From Clostridia bacterium (GTDB lineage Bacteria; Bacillota; Clostridia; Christensenellales; Borkfalkiaceae), in assembly GCA_017407325.1 (NCBI GenBank), contig JAFQWV010000019.1:33562-97561 (forward strand): a DNA stretch of 64,000 nt, given 5' to 3'. Shown piece by piece: positions 45,669-55,810 of the stretch (positions are counted from its first letter, which is position 1; each line of letters begins with the position of its first letter). The translations under genes were made by a program, and so were the position numbers. The notes below the pieces were generated by a model that was not told the DNA's origin, did not search any database, and was given only the letters and a program-made list of their open reading frames with translations.

Positions 45669-47810
45669 CTAACCTACTAAACCTATTTCACCATTGCTTA
45701 CATATACTGCTTGGTTATGATAATTATTACCAGAATAATAAAATCCATGCAATGCTCCCGAACTAACAGAACCTGTCCAACTATTACCATAACTTGATCC
45801 ACTGACTTTTCTACCAATTATTTGTCCCATTTGAGGGAAAATACTTGTATCGTCTGAAAAACTAGGATTAACGCAGGCAATTTGCGCTTCATTTTTACAA
45901 TTGCTAATCGTTCCACTTCCTACATACCCAACGATGCCTCCAACAGTTCTGTTAGTGACAAACCATAAATTAATAGTTGCTCTATTTATACAATTATTGA
46001 TCGTTCCACCAAAATTTCTACCGACCACTCCACCTATATCGCCATTCCCGAACATTTCGGAATAGTTCACACAATTACTTACAGTTCCTTGATTTTCACC
46101 TACAATTCCACCAACTTGAGCAGAATGTCTCTGTGCAAAAAACTCAAAATTCCATGCAGTATATCCACCATTTTCATGTATTTGAGTGCTTGCTATAAAA
46201 TTCCCCTCTGCTGCAGAAACGCTAGATTGACAATTGTTAATTACTCCACCACTCCAATTTATGCCTGTTATTAAGCCTGCAATGACTTGTCCACCAGAAC
46301 CTGTAATTATTATTTGACCAGTTACGGTTAGATTTTCAATTCTTCCTGCATTCGTTGCGAATAAACCAAACCATCCAGTATTTGCAGTTGTATTAATAGA
46401 CATGTTTGTTACTTTATAGCCATTTCCATTTAAAACGCCATAAAAATTAGGTATTGGAGTCCATGGATTAGAATCTGATGTACCCAAGTCTATATCATTC
46501 ATTAATTTAAAAGTTTTTCCCGATGTTGATATAGAACGTAAACCATTAAATTGTCTTTTCGTCCTTATTTCATAAACACCATTATTTAAACATTCTGTTA
46601 GTGGTGGCTCAACAAAACTTTGAAGAAACGAAAACATAAAATTATTAATCTGTGTTCCAATATTATAGGATGTTCCAGAACCGTATGTATGTATTCCACA
46701 AACATATGAGCCACTATCTAAATTTACTACTATTGGAGCACCACTTTGCCCCCCTGAAGCATCAATTAAATAATTAAGTTCGCCATCTTCAAGAGCTGTA
46801 AGCTTATCCGTATCTTGCCACATTGAGTATTGAGTTTGCCCATTAACTTCTAATGGATAACCCCAAATTGTAGCATCATGATTTTGCTCATAATAACAAC
46901 TTATCTTTCCATTCCACCCAACCGTATTACCTATATTAGACTCTAAAGTGCACGCACCCCAGTCATTGCTAGTATTACAATTAGTATAATAACTCTCATC
47001 AATATGAATTTCAGTTATGGAAATTCCTCCATAAGGGTTAGTTACTCCGTTTTTAGCTGGATAAAAAATTACTTCATCTGGAAATGTAGGATTAAATTTA
47101 TTATCTTGATATTCGTCTTCATTTGTTACATCAGCATATAAGCAATGCCCTGCAGTTACTATTAAATTAGGTCCTTCTAAAAACGCAGTTCCTCTGAAAT
47201 TCCTATTTTTAGTTGCTCCACTTTGAGTAGGAACATTATTATATTTAATAGATAAATAACCTGTCATACGATACGGATGTTGATTTGGATTTGAAATTTC
47301 TTGTCTACCATCATAACCCCCAACAACACTTTTAGATGGTATTTCATCATTAGGTAAATAAGATTCTGTATATAAAGATATATTTCCATCTCTATTAACA
47401 TATGTTTTAACATCATCTAATGAACCACCTACAGAATTTAAAGTCGCTGATTGGAAAGTATCATTTAAAACTAAAGTTTGTCCGTTTTTAGTCATGGTTG
47501 AAACTGTTGTTGAAATCATTGTTTCTTCATCAAAATTAAAAAATCTCAGATTCTCACTGCTTAAAAACTTTGTCACCATATTCCACTCAGTTTTTGTGCC
47601 TGGAATTAAAATATCATGGGGCTGAGACAATATCGATTCGCTAGGAATTAATTTAGATACATCAACTTCTTCAATTCGTTTATCGTTATCTTGCGTGTTA
47701 AGCGTTACAAAGTTATTTGCATCAACTACAAAACTATCTGCTTTAACAGTAACAACGTTAAAACTTGCTATACATATTATACTTAGCAAAAATGCAATTA
47801 ATTTTCTCAT
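45669..47810 (-). CDS. Secreted V8-like serine protease with GLUG repeats
   Basis: A 713-residue protein from the ATG at 47808-47810, which has AAGGAG upstream; the frame extends further but without a signal. Signal peptide residues 1-24 (LIAFLLSIICIASFNVV, then VKADS). A trypsin-fold V8/glutamyl endopeptidase domain spans about 165-400 with the triad His222 (TAGHC), Asp283 (SNDWG) and Ser356 (GGQSGAP). From about 412 an all-beta region has the NDIDLG...W.PI..F.G.L.GNG pattern and GLUG motifs (GGIVGENQG, GGVVGRNFG, GGIVGYVGS). No sorting signal is seen at the C-terminus. Co-transcribed with the lipoprotein upstream and exporter downstream. Confidence 0.88.
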   Translation of the reverse strand: MRKLIAFLLSIICIASFNVVTVKADSFVVDANNFVTLNTQDNDKRIEEVDVSKLIPSESILSQPHDILIPGTKTEWNMVTKFLSSENLRFFNFDEETMISTTVSTMTKNGQTLVLNDTFQSATLNSVGGSLDDVKTYVNRDGNISLYTESYLPNDEIPSKSVVGGYDGRQEISNPNQHPYRMTGYLSIKYNNVPTQSGATKNRNFRGTAFLEGPNLIVTAGHCLYADVTNEDEYQDNKFNPTFPDEVIFYPAKNGVTNPYGGISITEIHIDESYYTNCNTSNDWGACTLESNIGNTVGWNGKISCYYEQNHDATIWGYPLEVNGQTQYSMWQDTDKLTALEDGELNYLIDASGGQSGAPIVVNLDSGSYVCGIHTYGSGTSYNIGTQINNFMFSFLQSFVEPPLTECLNNGVYEIRTKRQFNGLRSISTSGKTFKLMNDIDLGTSDSNPWTPIPNFYGVLNGNGYKVTNMSINTTANTGWFGLFATNAGRIENLTVTGQIIITGSGGQVIAGLITGINWSGGVINNCQSSVSAAEGNFIASTQIHENGGYTAWNFEFFAQRHSAQVGGIVGENQGTVSNCVNYSEMFGNGDIGGVVGRNFGGTINNCINRATINLWFVTNRTVGGIVGYVGSGTISNCKNEAQIACVNPSFSDDTSIFPQMGQIIGRKVSGSSYGNSWTGSVSSGALHGFYYSGNNYHNQAVYVSNGEIGLVG

Positions 47811-47847
47811 AATTTCTCCTTTTAATTTTTTTATTCTAAAAATAATT

Positions 47848-48333
47848 TTAAAAACGGTCTGGTGGATAAACACATATTTCAATTATTTCTAAAAATTCAA
47901 TATTTGTTATATTGTGATTTATAGTGGTAACCAAAGTTTTTACTTTAACATCTACGCTTAACTCATTAGTTAATATAGAACTATCTGCCTCTTGCTTCAC
48001 GTAGTCTTGAGAAACTTCACCTTGATTCACTAAAACCATAAGGTAAATTTGACATTTGTCTTCTAAAACAGGCAAATTAAATTTATTATTACTTGCAACA
48101 AATAGAATACCATCTTCTATAGTTATTTTTCCTCTGGTATATTGAAAGTGTTCTGAAATAACAATTTTTTCTTCGCTGGTTGAATTATTCTCTTCAATGG
48201 ATAAACTAAAACTTGGTGAAGTAGGTTGAGGTAAATCTTCTATAGAATTTGAACTATTTTCGCCTGAATTATTTGAGCAAGCAGAAAACGCAAAAACACA
48301 TAAAATTAATAATATAATTAAATATTTCTTCAA
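47848..48333 (-). CDS. Lipoprotein of unknown function, TTG start
   Basis: A 161-residue lipoprotein: KKYLIILLILCVFAFSAC is the signal with lipobox FSAC, then an Asn/Ser-rich linker. The rest is beta-prone with no known motif. The start is TTG at 48331-48333: AGGAGG lies 7 bp upstream. An ATG directly after the AGGAGG is in another frame. First gene of the lipoprotein-protease-exporter operon. Confidence 0.82.
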   Translation of the reverse strand: MKKYLIILLILCVFAFSACSNNSGENSSNSIEDLPQPTSPSFSLSIEENNSTSEEKIVISEHFQYTRGKITIEDGILFVASNNKFNLPVLEDKCQIYLMVLVNQGEVSQDYVKQEADSSILTNELSVDVKVKTLVTTINHNITNIEFLEIIEICVYPPDRF

Positions 48334-48363
48334 AAGTCATCCTCCTTTGAACTTGCATAATTT

Positions 48364-48390
48364 TTATAATAATGAATTACACCAATGCAT
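48364..48390 (-). other. Possible eight-residue leader peptide
   Basis: AAGGAG precedes an ATG that opens MHWCNSLL and then stops, 30 bp upstream of the lipoprotein gene. It might be a translated leader; no terminator follows it, so attenuation is not supported. Confidence 0.25.
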
Positions 48391-48479
48391 TAACATCTCC
48401 TTGTTTATATTTCTTTTATAATTTATACCTTTTACAACTAAAAAATATTAACCTAACTCTTAAAAAAAATCATAAAAAA

Positions 48480-48516
48480 ATAAAGAAATCGCACCGAATT
48501 GGCGCAATTTCTTTTA
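48480..48516 (-). terminator. Terminator of the sigma/anti-sigma pair
   Basis: AAAGAAAT.GC.CC and GG.GC.ATTTCTTTT pair around GAATT, directly after the anti-sigma stop. It separates the regulator pair from the lipoprotein operon. Confidence 0.7.
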
Positions 48517-49089
48517 CTTGATTATTATTTTTAACAAATCTCCAATTTGATTATTAGGAAAAAATATTTTATTATTTTCTGTTACTATCATTGCAAAAAC
48601 AGGTGTATTACTAATTAAATCATTAAAATTTGGTTTAACACTACTATTATATTTTTCGATAGGCGTTTTCTTTGTCAATAATATTTTATATATTCCATCA
48701 ATTGAATAAAAATATTTATTGTTATCATTTTCTATCATAATAATTCCGATAATGCAAAATTCAGGTGTTGTTATTTCAGCATTCTCACCTATAATCTCAC
48801 CTTTACTTTGTAAAAATGATTGCGAAGTATGAGAAATTGTTTGAGGATTAGAAATACCAGCTTGATTTTTAACATTGTTATTTTGAACTATCATTATAAT
48901 AGGAATTATAAGAACAATGAGAAATATAGATAGAACTGAAGCGCCTTTAACAAAATTAAACTTTACTGCTTTTTTATCGCTTTCATAGCCAGTTCTTTTT
49001 ACAATTAAATCCCAATCTTTTTCTTTATTTAGTCTTTCTTCTTCTGTTAAATATTTTTCTATTTTTTTATGAAAATCTTTTTCCTTCAT
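48514..49089 (-). CDS. Putative anti-sigma factor (single-pass membrane protein)
   Basis: A 191-residue protein. A charged cytoplasmic N-terminus (1-48, helical, DFHKKIEKYLTEEERLNKEKDWD) precedes one membrane helix (about 50-68) and an external domain of about 120 residues. I see no zinc anti-sigma HXXXCXXC motif. The role rests on its place directly after an ECF sigma gene and on topology. Confidence 0.6.
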   Translation of the reverse strand: MKEKDFHKKIEKYLTEEERLNKEKDWDLIVKRTGYESDKKAVKFNFVKGASVLSIFLIVLIIPIIMIVQNNNVKNQAGISNPQTISHTSQSFLQSKGEIIGENAEITTPEFCIIGIIMIENDNNKYFYSIDGIYKILLTKKTPIEKYNSSVKPNFNDLISNTPVFAMIVTENNKIFFPNNQIGDLLKIIIK

Positions 49090-49140
49090 CTGATCACCAT
49101 TTCACTTTATATACTTCTATTTTTTCTCTTTACTAACCAT

Positions 49141-49650
49141 TTAAAGTAATTTTTCCAATTTTTTCAATACTTTATTTATGCTTTTATGTATCATTGGAGG
49201 CGAAACATTTTTTGCCTCTGCAATTTCTGCGAAAGTTTTTCCTTGATAAAATCTTAAAATAATCAATTCTCGTTCCTTTTCACTAAGTTTTAAAAGCGCC
49301 ATATCAATATCACATTTTAAAGAAGCTACCGCGATTTCATCAAGAGGCGATTTAGTATTATCGTTTAATTCTTCATAAATTTGCGTCTTTTTGTTTATAT
49401 CGTAAGCCTCATTCTGAACAATTTTACAAAGCCAACTATAACCATTTTTATCTTCGTTAAAAGATTTTATGTTTTTATAGACAGAAGTTAATGCTTCAGA
49501 TAAAACGTCATCTGCTAAAGATTTATCTATTAAATAAATTTTCGCAACCACAAGTAAATGCTTATAGACTAAATCGTATAATTCACGGAAACAGTTTTCT
49601 CCATTTTTCAATCTTATCAGCAAACCGTGTACTTTTTTTCCATATTTCAT
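49141..49650 (-). CDS. ECF-type RNA polymerase sigma factor
   Basis: A 169-residue sigma-70 relative with region 2 (about 20-75: YDLVYKHLLVVAKIYLID, ADDVLSEALTSVYKNI) and region 4 (about 110-165: LSEKERELIILRFYQGKTFAEIAEAKNVS). Regions 1 and 3 are absent, as in ECF factors. It probably answers an envelope or extracellular signal through the membrane partner downstream. A perfect palindrome TTTAACGTTAAA (49711-49722) lies upstream. Confidence 0.87.
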   Translation of the reverse strand: MKYGKKVHGLLIRLKNGENCFRELYDLVYKHLLVVAKIYLIDKSLADDVLSEALTSVYKNIKSFNEDKNGYSWLCKIVQNEAYDINKKTQIYEELNDNTKSPLDEIAVASLKCDIDMALLKLSEKERELIILRFYQGKTFAEIAEAKNVSPPMIHKSINKVLKKLEKLL

Positions 49651-49759
49651 TTCATTTTCCCCAAGTAATATGGCTAGATATTAACACTTATAGAAAAAAA
49701 ACACAAATATTTTAACGTTAAAAAATAATTTTTATTAAATTTAAAGATTAACTTTGGCA

Positions 49760-49829
49760 CTGATGCGTGCTTATCTTTGATTAACAAGTCGGCGTCGCTT
49801 CGCTCCGCCGAAAGATAAGCACGCATCAG
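49760..49829. repeat. 70-bp palindromic element with 19-bp perfect arms
   Basis: CTGATGCGTGCTTATCTTT at 49760-49778 and its exact complement at 49811-49829 enclose a second, GC-rich stem (CGGCG/CGCCG). No T tract of terminator type follows. It may be a small palindromic repeat or a folded RNA. Confidence 0.75.
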
Positions 49830-49863
49830 CTAACAAAACTAAACTAATGAACTAAAACAACTA

Positions 49864-49925
49864 ACGTAAAACACGGGGATTCTTTCGCTAAACCGCTGAA
49901 AGAACTCCCCGTGTCTGTTTTTACG
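49864..49925 (-). terminator. Long hairpin downstream of gyrA
   Basis: ACGTAAAA, ACACGGGG and TTCTTTC pair with GAAAGAA, CCCCGTGT and TTTTACGT across 62 bp. On the minus strand the GC-rich stem is followed by TTTTACG. It probably ends the gyrB-gyrA transcript. Confidence 0.6.
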
Positions 49926-49999
49926 TATAAGTTTATTATTTGTCGTGATTTTTATAAGAGCATTATTAAATTATTCTGCTAGTTTCAAATTAATCCACC

Positions 50000-50014
50000 T
50001 ATAGCGCGATTATC
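50000..50014. repeat. Diverged copy of the intergenic 15-mer
   Basis: TATAGCGCGATTATC on the plus strand matches 12 of 15 consensus bases, 13 bp past the gyrA stop. Confidence 0.4.
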
Positions 50015-50027
50015 GGCTTATTTTTTA

Positions 50028-52589
50028 TTAATTTTCGCCGTCAGTAGTTTCTACCGTTTCAGTTTCAACAACTTCGGTTTCTTCACCTTCTACGTTTTCG
50101 CCGTCAACGGCTTCTTCGTCGTCTTCGTAGTGTGGAGCAACGCAAACGTAAGCAATTTCACCGTGTTCAAGTCGCATTACGATTACGCCCTTAGTATCTC
50201 TACCAATCTTAGAAATTTCGCCAGCTTGAGTTCTGATTACAGTTCCGTTTTCAGTAATCATCATGATATCTTCTTCAGGAAGGACTTGCTTTAACGCAAC
50301 TAAAAGACCAGTCGTTTCGTTGAACACACCTGCTTTTATACCCTTACCTGCACGGGTTTGCAATCTGTAATCTTCAATAGAACTGCGCTTACCAAAGCCT
50401 TTTGAACTGATTGTAAGGATATCGTAGCCTTCTTTAACTACACTCATATCCACAACGTAGTCGTTTTCGCTAAGTTCAATCGAGCGAACGCCTTGAGTAT
50501 CTCTACCCATAGCGCGAACGTCTTTTTCGCTAAATCTTATGCACTTACCTTGGTGCGAGCCGAGAATAATTTCGTTTTCGCCGTTAGAGAATTGAACAGA
50601 AATAAGTTCGTCGCCTTCGTTAAGGTTAATAGCAATCTTACCAGTCTTTCTGATATTGTCGAACTGGTCGAGCGCAGTCTTTTTGATAAGACCGTTCTTG
50701 GTTGCCATAACGATAAAGCCGGTATTATCTTCTTTAAGTGGAATAATAGAAGTAACTCTTTCGCCTTCAGAAAGCTGTAATAGGTTAATAACCGCTCTAC
50801 CGCGCGCTGTTTTTTGCGCTTCAGGAATCATATAGCCCATTGCAACGAAGACTTTACCCATATTTGTAAAGAACATAAGCTTGTCGTGAGTTGAGCAAAC
50901 CATAAGTCTTTCAACGTAGTCTTCATCTTTAGGTTTATGAGCAGTTACACCCCTACCACCACGGCGTTGAGCGCGATATTCTGCAACAGGCAATCTCTTG
51001 ATATAGCCAAAGTGCGTCATAGAAATAACGACGTCTTCGCGAGCGATAAGGTCAGCCTCGTCAATCGAGCTTGGATCGTAAGATAGTTCAGTTTTTCTTG
51101 GAGTGTTATATTTTTCTTTCAAATTATTTAAGTCGTCTTTAATAATTTGTCTGATACGTTCAGGTTTAGCAAGAATATCTTGTAAATCTGCAATCAACGC
51201 GTCAAGCGCAGCAAGTTCTTCTTTAAGCTTTTCAACTTCTAAAGAAGTCAAGCGTTGTAAGCGCATTTCCAAGATAGCGTTTGCTTGCTTTTCAGAAAGT
51301 TCAAAGCGTTCGATAAGGTTTTTAGCCGCTTCGTATCTATCTTGCGATCTTTTGATAATTGCGATAACTTCGTCAATGTCAGAAAGCGCAATAACCAAAC
51401 CTTTAACGATATGTTCTCTTTCTTGAGTTTTGTTTAATTCGTAACGCGTTTTTCTTTCGGTTACGTTGATTTGGTGCTTAACGTATTCTGCGATAATTTG
51501 TTTAAGGTTTAAAACCTTAGGTTCACCGTCAACGAGTGCAAGTAAAATAATACCGTCGCTCGTTTGCAAACTCGTGTGTTTGTATAAAGTATTTAAAACA
51601 ACTTGGGCGTTAGCGTCTTTCTTAACTTCAATAACGATTCTCATACCGTGACGGTCAGATTCGTCGTTGATATCTGAAATACCTTCAAGTTTTTTCTGCT
51701 TAACCATATCGGCGATAGTTTCGATAAGTTTTTGCTTATTGACTTGATACGGTAGTTCGGTAACGATAATTCTGTTTCTCGTTCCGTTAGCAAATTCTTC
51801 AATCTCGCATCTGGAACGAAGGATATAGTTACCGCGTCCCGTTAAGTACGCTTGCTTAATACCCGCTCTACCAAGCAGTATTGCGCCAGTTGGATAGTCA
51901 GGCGCAGGAATAAATTCCATAAGCTCTTCAATAGTAATTTCCGGGTTATCAAGATACGCTACAGCGCCGTCAATAACTTCGTTTAGGTTGTGTGGTGGAA
52001 TATTAGTTGCCATACCAACTGCAATACCGTCTGCACCGTTTACTAAAAGGTTTGGATATTTTGCAGGAAGTACGGTTGGTTGCATTCTCGTATCGTCGAA
52101 GTTAGGATAAAAGTCAACCGTTTCTTTTTCGATATCACGAAGCATTTCAAGCGCAAGCTTACTCATTCTCGCTTCAGTATAACGGTACGCAGCAGGTGGA
52201 TCGCCGTCGACCGAACCAAAGTTTCCGTGACCGTCAACTAGTGGAAGGTTAATCGAGAAGTCTTGAGCCATACGAACGAGCGCGTCGTATACCGACGAGT
52301 CGCCGTGTGGGTGATATTTACCAAGCACGTCACCGACGATGGTAGCACACTTTTTATACGCTTTATCAGGCGTTAAACCGAGTTCGTTCATAGAATAAAG
52401 TATTCTTCTGTGAACAGGCTTTAAACCGTCGCGAACGTCAGGTATAGCACGCGAAACGTTAACCGCCATAGCGTATGCAATAAACGAACGCTTTAACTCG
52501 TTATCGACTTCTATATTTATAAGCTTAGTTTGTTCTAAGGTTCTCTTAAATTCTTCGGTTAATTCTGGACTTGCCATTTTCTTAGCCAT
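50028..52589 (-). CDS. gyrA: DNA gyrase subunit A
   Basis: An 853-residue type II topoisomerase subunit. The catalytic Tyr137 is in [10 protein letters not shown]. The quinolone region reads [13 protein letters not shown] with Ser98 and Asp102 at the resistance positions, so it looks sensitive. The GyrA box QRRGGRG in the C-terminal wrapping domain marks gyrase rather than topoisomerase IV. The acidic tail (Glu/Val/Thr-rich) is about 35 residues. It follows gyrB by 15 bp. Confidence 0.97.
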   Translation of the reverse strand: MAKKMASPELTEEFKRTLEQTKLINIEVDNELKRSFIAYAMAVNVSRAIPDVRDGLKPVHRRILYSMNELGLTPDKAYKKCATIVGDVLGKYHPHGDSSVYDALVRMAQDFSINLPLVDGHGNFGSVDGDPPAAYRYTEARMSKLALEMLRDIEKETVDFYPNFDDTRMQPTVLPAKYPNLLVNGADGIAVGMATNIPPHNLNEVIDGAVAYLDNPEITIEELMEFIPAPDYPTGAILLGRAGIKQAYLTGRGNYILRSRCEIEEFANGTRNRIIVTELPYQVNKQKLIETIADMVKQKKLEGISDINDESDRHGMRIVIEVKKDANAQVVLNTLYKHTSLQTSDGIILLALVDGEPKVLNLKQIIAEYVKHQINVTERKTRYELNKTQEREHIVKGLVIALSDIDEVIAIIKRSQDRYEAAKNLIERFELSEKQANAILEMRLQRLTSLEVEKLKEELAALDALIADLQDILAKPERIRQIIKDDLNNLKEKYNTPRKTELSYDPSSIDEADLIAREDVVISMTHFGYIKRLPVAEYRAQRRGGRGVTAHKPKDEDYVERLMVCSTHDKLMFFTNMGKVFVAMGYMIPEAQKTARGRAVINLLQLSEGERVTSIIPLKEDNTGFIVMATKNGLIKKTALDQFDNIRKTGKIAINLNEGDELISVQFSNGENEIILGSHQGKCIRFSEKDVRAMGRDTQGVRSIELSENDYVVDMSVVKEGYDILTISSKGFGKRSSIEDYRLQTRAGKGIKAGVFNETTGLLVALKQVLPEEDIMMITENGTVIRTQAGEISKIGRDTKGVIVMRLEHGEIAYVCVAPHYEDDEEAVDGENVEGEETEVVETETVETTDGEN

Positions 52590-52604
52590 GTCTACTTACC
52601 CCCC

Positions 52605-54512
52605 TTATACGTCAAGATCCGCAACGAGTTTTGCGTTTTCTTCAATGAATTTTCTTCTTTCTTCAGGAACGTCACCCATAAGTAGCGTAAAGGTTGAGTC
52701 TGCCTCGATCGCATCTTCCATTGTAACCTTAAGCATAGTTCTGGTTGCAGGGTTCATAGTAGTGTCCCAAAGTTGTTCTGCGTTCATTTCACCCAAGCCT
52801 TTGTAGCGTTGGATATCGCACTTGCCGTTTTCTGCTAAGAAATCGTTTAATTCCTTGTCGGTGTAGAAATATTTATCCACTTTATTCTTCGTAATCTTGT
52901 AAAGCGGTGGTTGAGCGATATATACGTGACCTTGTTCAATAAGTGGGCGCATATAGCGGAAGAAGAAGGTTAAAAGTAATATTCTGATATGGCTACCGTC
53001 AACGTCGGCATCTGTCATACAGATAATTCTATCGTAGCGAAGCTTAGAGCAATCAAACTCTTCTAACATACCGCCACCGAACGCCGTAATCATAGCCTTG
53101 ATTTCTTCGTTTTCGAGTACGCGGTTAATTCTTGCCTTTTCTACGTTCAAAATCTTACCGCGAAGTGGTAAAATTGCTTGGAAGCGTCTATCTCTACCTT
53201 GCTTAGCAGTTCCACCTGCAGAGTCACCCTCGACTATAAAGATTTCACATAGCTCTGAATTCTTTTCCGAGCAGTCTGCAAGTTTACCAGGAAGTGTAGA
53301 ACTTTCAAACGCGCTCTTTCTAGTTGCTTCTCTTGCCTTTCTAGCAGCTTCTCTAGCGCGCTTAGCGTTTACCGATTTAAGGATAATTTCTTTTGCTTTG
53401 ATAGGATTTTCTTCCAGGAAAGTACCAAAGCACTCTGCCATAGCCTTTTGTACGAGCCCACGCATTTCGCTGTTGCCGAGTTTAGTTTTGGTTTGACCTT
53501 CGAATTGAGGTTCTGGAAGTTTGACGGAAATAACAGCCGTTAAGCCTTCGCGCACGTCTTCACCAGATAATTTGTCGTCATCTTTGATAAGGTTGTGAGA
53601 TTTTGCATAGTCGTTGATAAGCTTAGATAATGCAAAACGGAAACCGTCTACGTGAGAACCGCCTTCTTCAGTATTTATATTGTTTGCAAACGCATAAGTT
53701 TGTTCAACGTAACTGTCGTTGTATTGAAGTGAAATTTCAACGATATTGTCGCCATAACTTTGTTCGAAATAAATCGGTTCAGGGAAGATAACTTCTTTAT
53801 TTCTGTTAAGGTCTTCAACAAAGTGGATAATACCGCCTTCAAAACAGAATTCGTCACGCTTTTCTTGGTCTTTTCTAGCGTCTTCAATGATAATTCTCAA
53901 ACCTTTGTTAAGGTAAGCAAGTTCTCTAAGTCTACCTTTCAAATTATCATAATTAAATATAAGAGTTTCAAAAATTTCGCCGTCTGGCATAAAGCTTACT
54001 TGCGTACCCGTTTTATCCGATTCACCAACGACTTGCAATTCTCTTTGTGGAATACCACGGTTGTAAATTTGCTTGAAGTGTTTTCCCTTTTGGAAAATAT
54101 CAACCTCGAGCCATTCGCTAAGCGCGTTAACAACCGACAAGCCTACGCCGTGTAGACCGCCTGAAATCTTATATCCTCCACCACCAAACTTACCGCCTGC
54201 GTGAAGCTTGGTTAAAACCACCTGAACGGCAGAAACGCCTTCAGTGTGGTGAATGTCTGTAGGAATACCACGTCCGTTATCCTTAACCGTACACGAGCCG
54301 TCGTCGTTAATGGTAACCGTGATAGTGTTACAGTAGCCTGCAAGAGCTTCGTCGATAGAGTTGTCAACGATTTCTTGAACTAAGTGATGAAGTCCACGCG
54401 TATCAGTCGAACCGATATACATGCCCGGACGTTTTCTTACCGGATCAAGACCTTCAAGAACTTGAATTTGGCCTTCCCCGTACTGACCTTGAACTTTGAT
54501 GTCGTCTGCCAT
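52605..54512 (-). CDS. gyrB: DNA gyrase subunit B
   Basis: A 635-residue GHKL ATPase subunit: [12 protein letters not shown] and [12 protein letters not shown] (ATP site), [15 protein letters not shown], and the TOPRIM motifs [15 protein letters not shown] and DADVDGSHI. It supplies ATP for negative supercoiling with GyrA. Normal length for Gram-positives. Confidence 0.97.
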   Translation of the reverse strand: MADDIKVQGQYGEGQIQVLEGLDPVRKRPGMYIGSTDTRGLHHLVQEIVDNSIDEALAGYCNTITVTINDDGSCTVKDNGRGIPTDIHHTEGVSAVQVVLTKLHAGGKFGGGGYKISGGLHGVGLSVVNALSEWLEVDIFQKGKHFKQIYNRGIPQRELQVVGESDKTGTQVSFMPDGEIFETLIFNYDNLKGRLRELAYLNKGLRIIIEDARKDQEKRDEFCFEGGIIHFVEDLNRNKEVIFPEPIYFEQSYGDNIVEISLQYNDSYVEQTYAFANNINTEEGGSHVDGFRFALSKLINDYAKSHNLIKDDDKLSGEDVREGLTAVISVKLPEPQFEGQTKTKLGNSEMRGLVQKAMAECFGTFLEENPIKAKEIILKSVNAKRAREAARKAREATRKSAFESSTLPGKLADCSEKNSELCEIFIVEGDSAGGTAKQGRDRRFQAILPLRGKILNVEKARINRVLENEEIKAMITAFGGGMLEEFDCSKLRYDRIICMTDADVDGSHIRILLLTFFFRYMRPLIEQGHVYIAQPPLYKITKNKVDKYFYTDKELNDFLAENGKCDIQRYKGLGEMNAEQLWDTTMNPATRTMLKVTMEDAIEADSTFTLLMGDVPEERRKFIEENAKLVADLDV

Positions 54513-54569
54513 TTGTTTACCCCTTTACTTTTAATAATATAATATAATAATATATAATTAGTTGCTAAT

Positions 54570-54599
54570 ATTATATAATAATATATTATATAATGTAAA
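54570..54599 (-). promoter_or_regulatory. Promoter of gyrBA
   Basis: TTTACA, 18 bp, TATAAT on the minus strand, about 60 bp before gyrB, within very AT-rich DNA that would melt easily; gyrase promoters often respond to supercoiling. Confidence 0.55.
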
Positions 54600-54721
54600 G
54601 CGATTTTTGATATTTTTTTAATTTTTTTTTAAACTTTTCCACAATTTAGTAAAAATATCTCTTAAAAAGCAGTCAATTTTACACCTTTTTAAAGCCATTT
54701 AAACGCATTGAGCGAGAATAA

Positions 54722-54749
54722 ATAAAAAAGGGTGGCATTGCCACCCTAA
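54722..54749 (-). terminator. Terminator of the yabP-to-protease operon
   Basis: AGGGTGGCA and TGCCACCCT form a stem with a T run on the minus strand, 18 bp past the protease stop. Confidence 0.88.
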
Positions 54750-54766
54750 CGAGTTTTAAGTCAATT

Positions 54767-55810
54767 TTAAGAGAATTTGTCGTAGATGTCTTTTTCGGTC
54801 TTAAAAAGCCCCTTAAAAACGCCGTTTGACTGTCTTTCAAAAGTCACTCTTAACGCACGCGCCCAATCGGTCTCACCTGTAAATTGACGGTATTTAACCA
54901 TAACGCGCAAAGTTGTTGCATTTATATTTTTATCGCAGTAATAAACAATATCGTCTTTTAAAACGTCAACAGTATTTTTGTCGTTTTCGATAAGAGCAAG
55001 GTAAAATTTTTCCAAATCTATGGCTATAGGCTCGTTATCAAGCGTTTTTTCATTTTCTTTACAACTGATTTCAAGCATATTTTTAGCATTTTCAAGGTCA
55101 CCCTTTTGCATAAGTCTTAGATAACTGTAATAAGAATTGACTTTGTTTTCTTCGCTGTAAAATAATTTGTCACTCATATCCAATAAGCTTTCACCTAAAT
55201 ATAAGCGCGACTCTGTTTCGCAAAGCGCGAACACCCTGTCGGTATGTCTATCTGGTTTAAACAGTAGCAAGCCATCGCTTGACGGCATTCCACTTAAAAA
55301 ATTAATAAGTAGCGAATAGAACGTTCCAAGCGTTGCACCCCCAAAAACGCAATATGCTATATACGAGTTACTCAGATAAAATAAGAATGAATAAATCACC
55401 AAGGAAACTAGCGTAGCCACCCACGCCCATAGCGCAGAAGAAAATACAAGCACGCCCGCAGTTTCAGGGTTTTTTCCGACAAAAGCAACCTTCCCACCGT
55501 ATTTTAAATTTTTAAACAGCTTTACCTTATACCCTTTATCCACCTTTATAAAAGTTACAAAAAGCACAGAAAACTCAAAAATCTCTGCTTTTTTCAAAAG
55601 TGGTATGACGTGCCCTAATTCATGTAGTACAAGATGGATTGCGTTCCCGACGATCCCACCCAAAACACAAAGCCCTAAGCTTAACAAAAATTGCATAAGC
55701 TGACTTTCAAAAATAGGATAGTCGTCCGCCGCGTAAGATATCCCGACTAGTAGCACAAGACAAATCACGGAATAAACGGGCAAAAGCACTTTATAAACTT
55801 TATTTTTCAT
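54767..55810 (-). CDS. M50-like membrane metalloprotease
   Basis: About 347 residues from the ATG at 55808-55810. The zinc motif HELGH lies in the second hydrophobic helix (near residue 68), as in site-2-protease/SpoIVFB-like M50 proteins. Four to five helices occupy residues 1-180; a soluble, helical C-terminal domain of about 160 residues (ENAKNMLEISCKENEK) looks TPR-like. I do not see the second Asp motif (NxxPxxxxDG) clearly; FLSGMPSSDG near residue 175 may serve. With yabP/yabQ upstream, a role in envelope or sporulation proteolysis is possible. Confidence 0.72.
   Translation of the reverse strand: MKNKVYKVLLPVYSVICLVLLVGISYAADDYPIFESQLMQFLLSLGLCVLGGIVGNAIHLVLHELGHVIPLLKKAEIFEFSVLFVTFIKVDKGYKVKLFKNLKYGGKVAFVGKNPETAGVLVFSSALWAWVATLVSLVIYSFLFYLSNSYIAYCVFGGATLGTFYSLLINFLSGMPSSDGLLLFKPDRHTDRVFALCETESRLYLGESLLDMSDKLFYSEENKVNSYYSYLRLMQKGDLENAKNMLEISCKENEKTLDNEPIAIDLEKFYLALIENDKNTVDVLKDDIVYYCDKNINATTLRVMVKYRQFTGETDWARALRVTFERQSNGVFKGLFKTEKDIYDKFS

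Noticed and set aside
50028..54512. Topoisomerase IV (parC/parE) instead of gyrase
   Set aside because: The GyrA box QRRGGRG is present in the C-terminal domain, which parC products lack.
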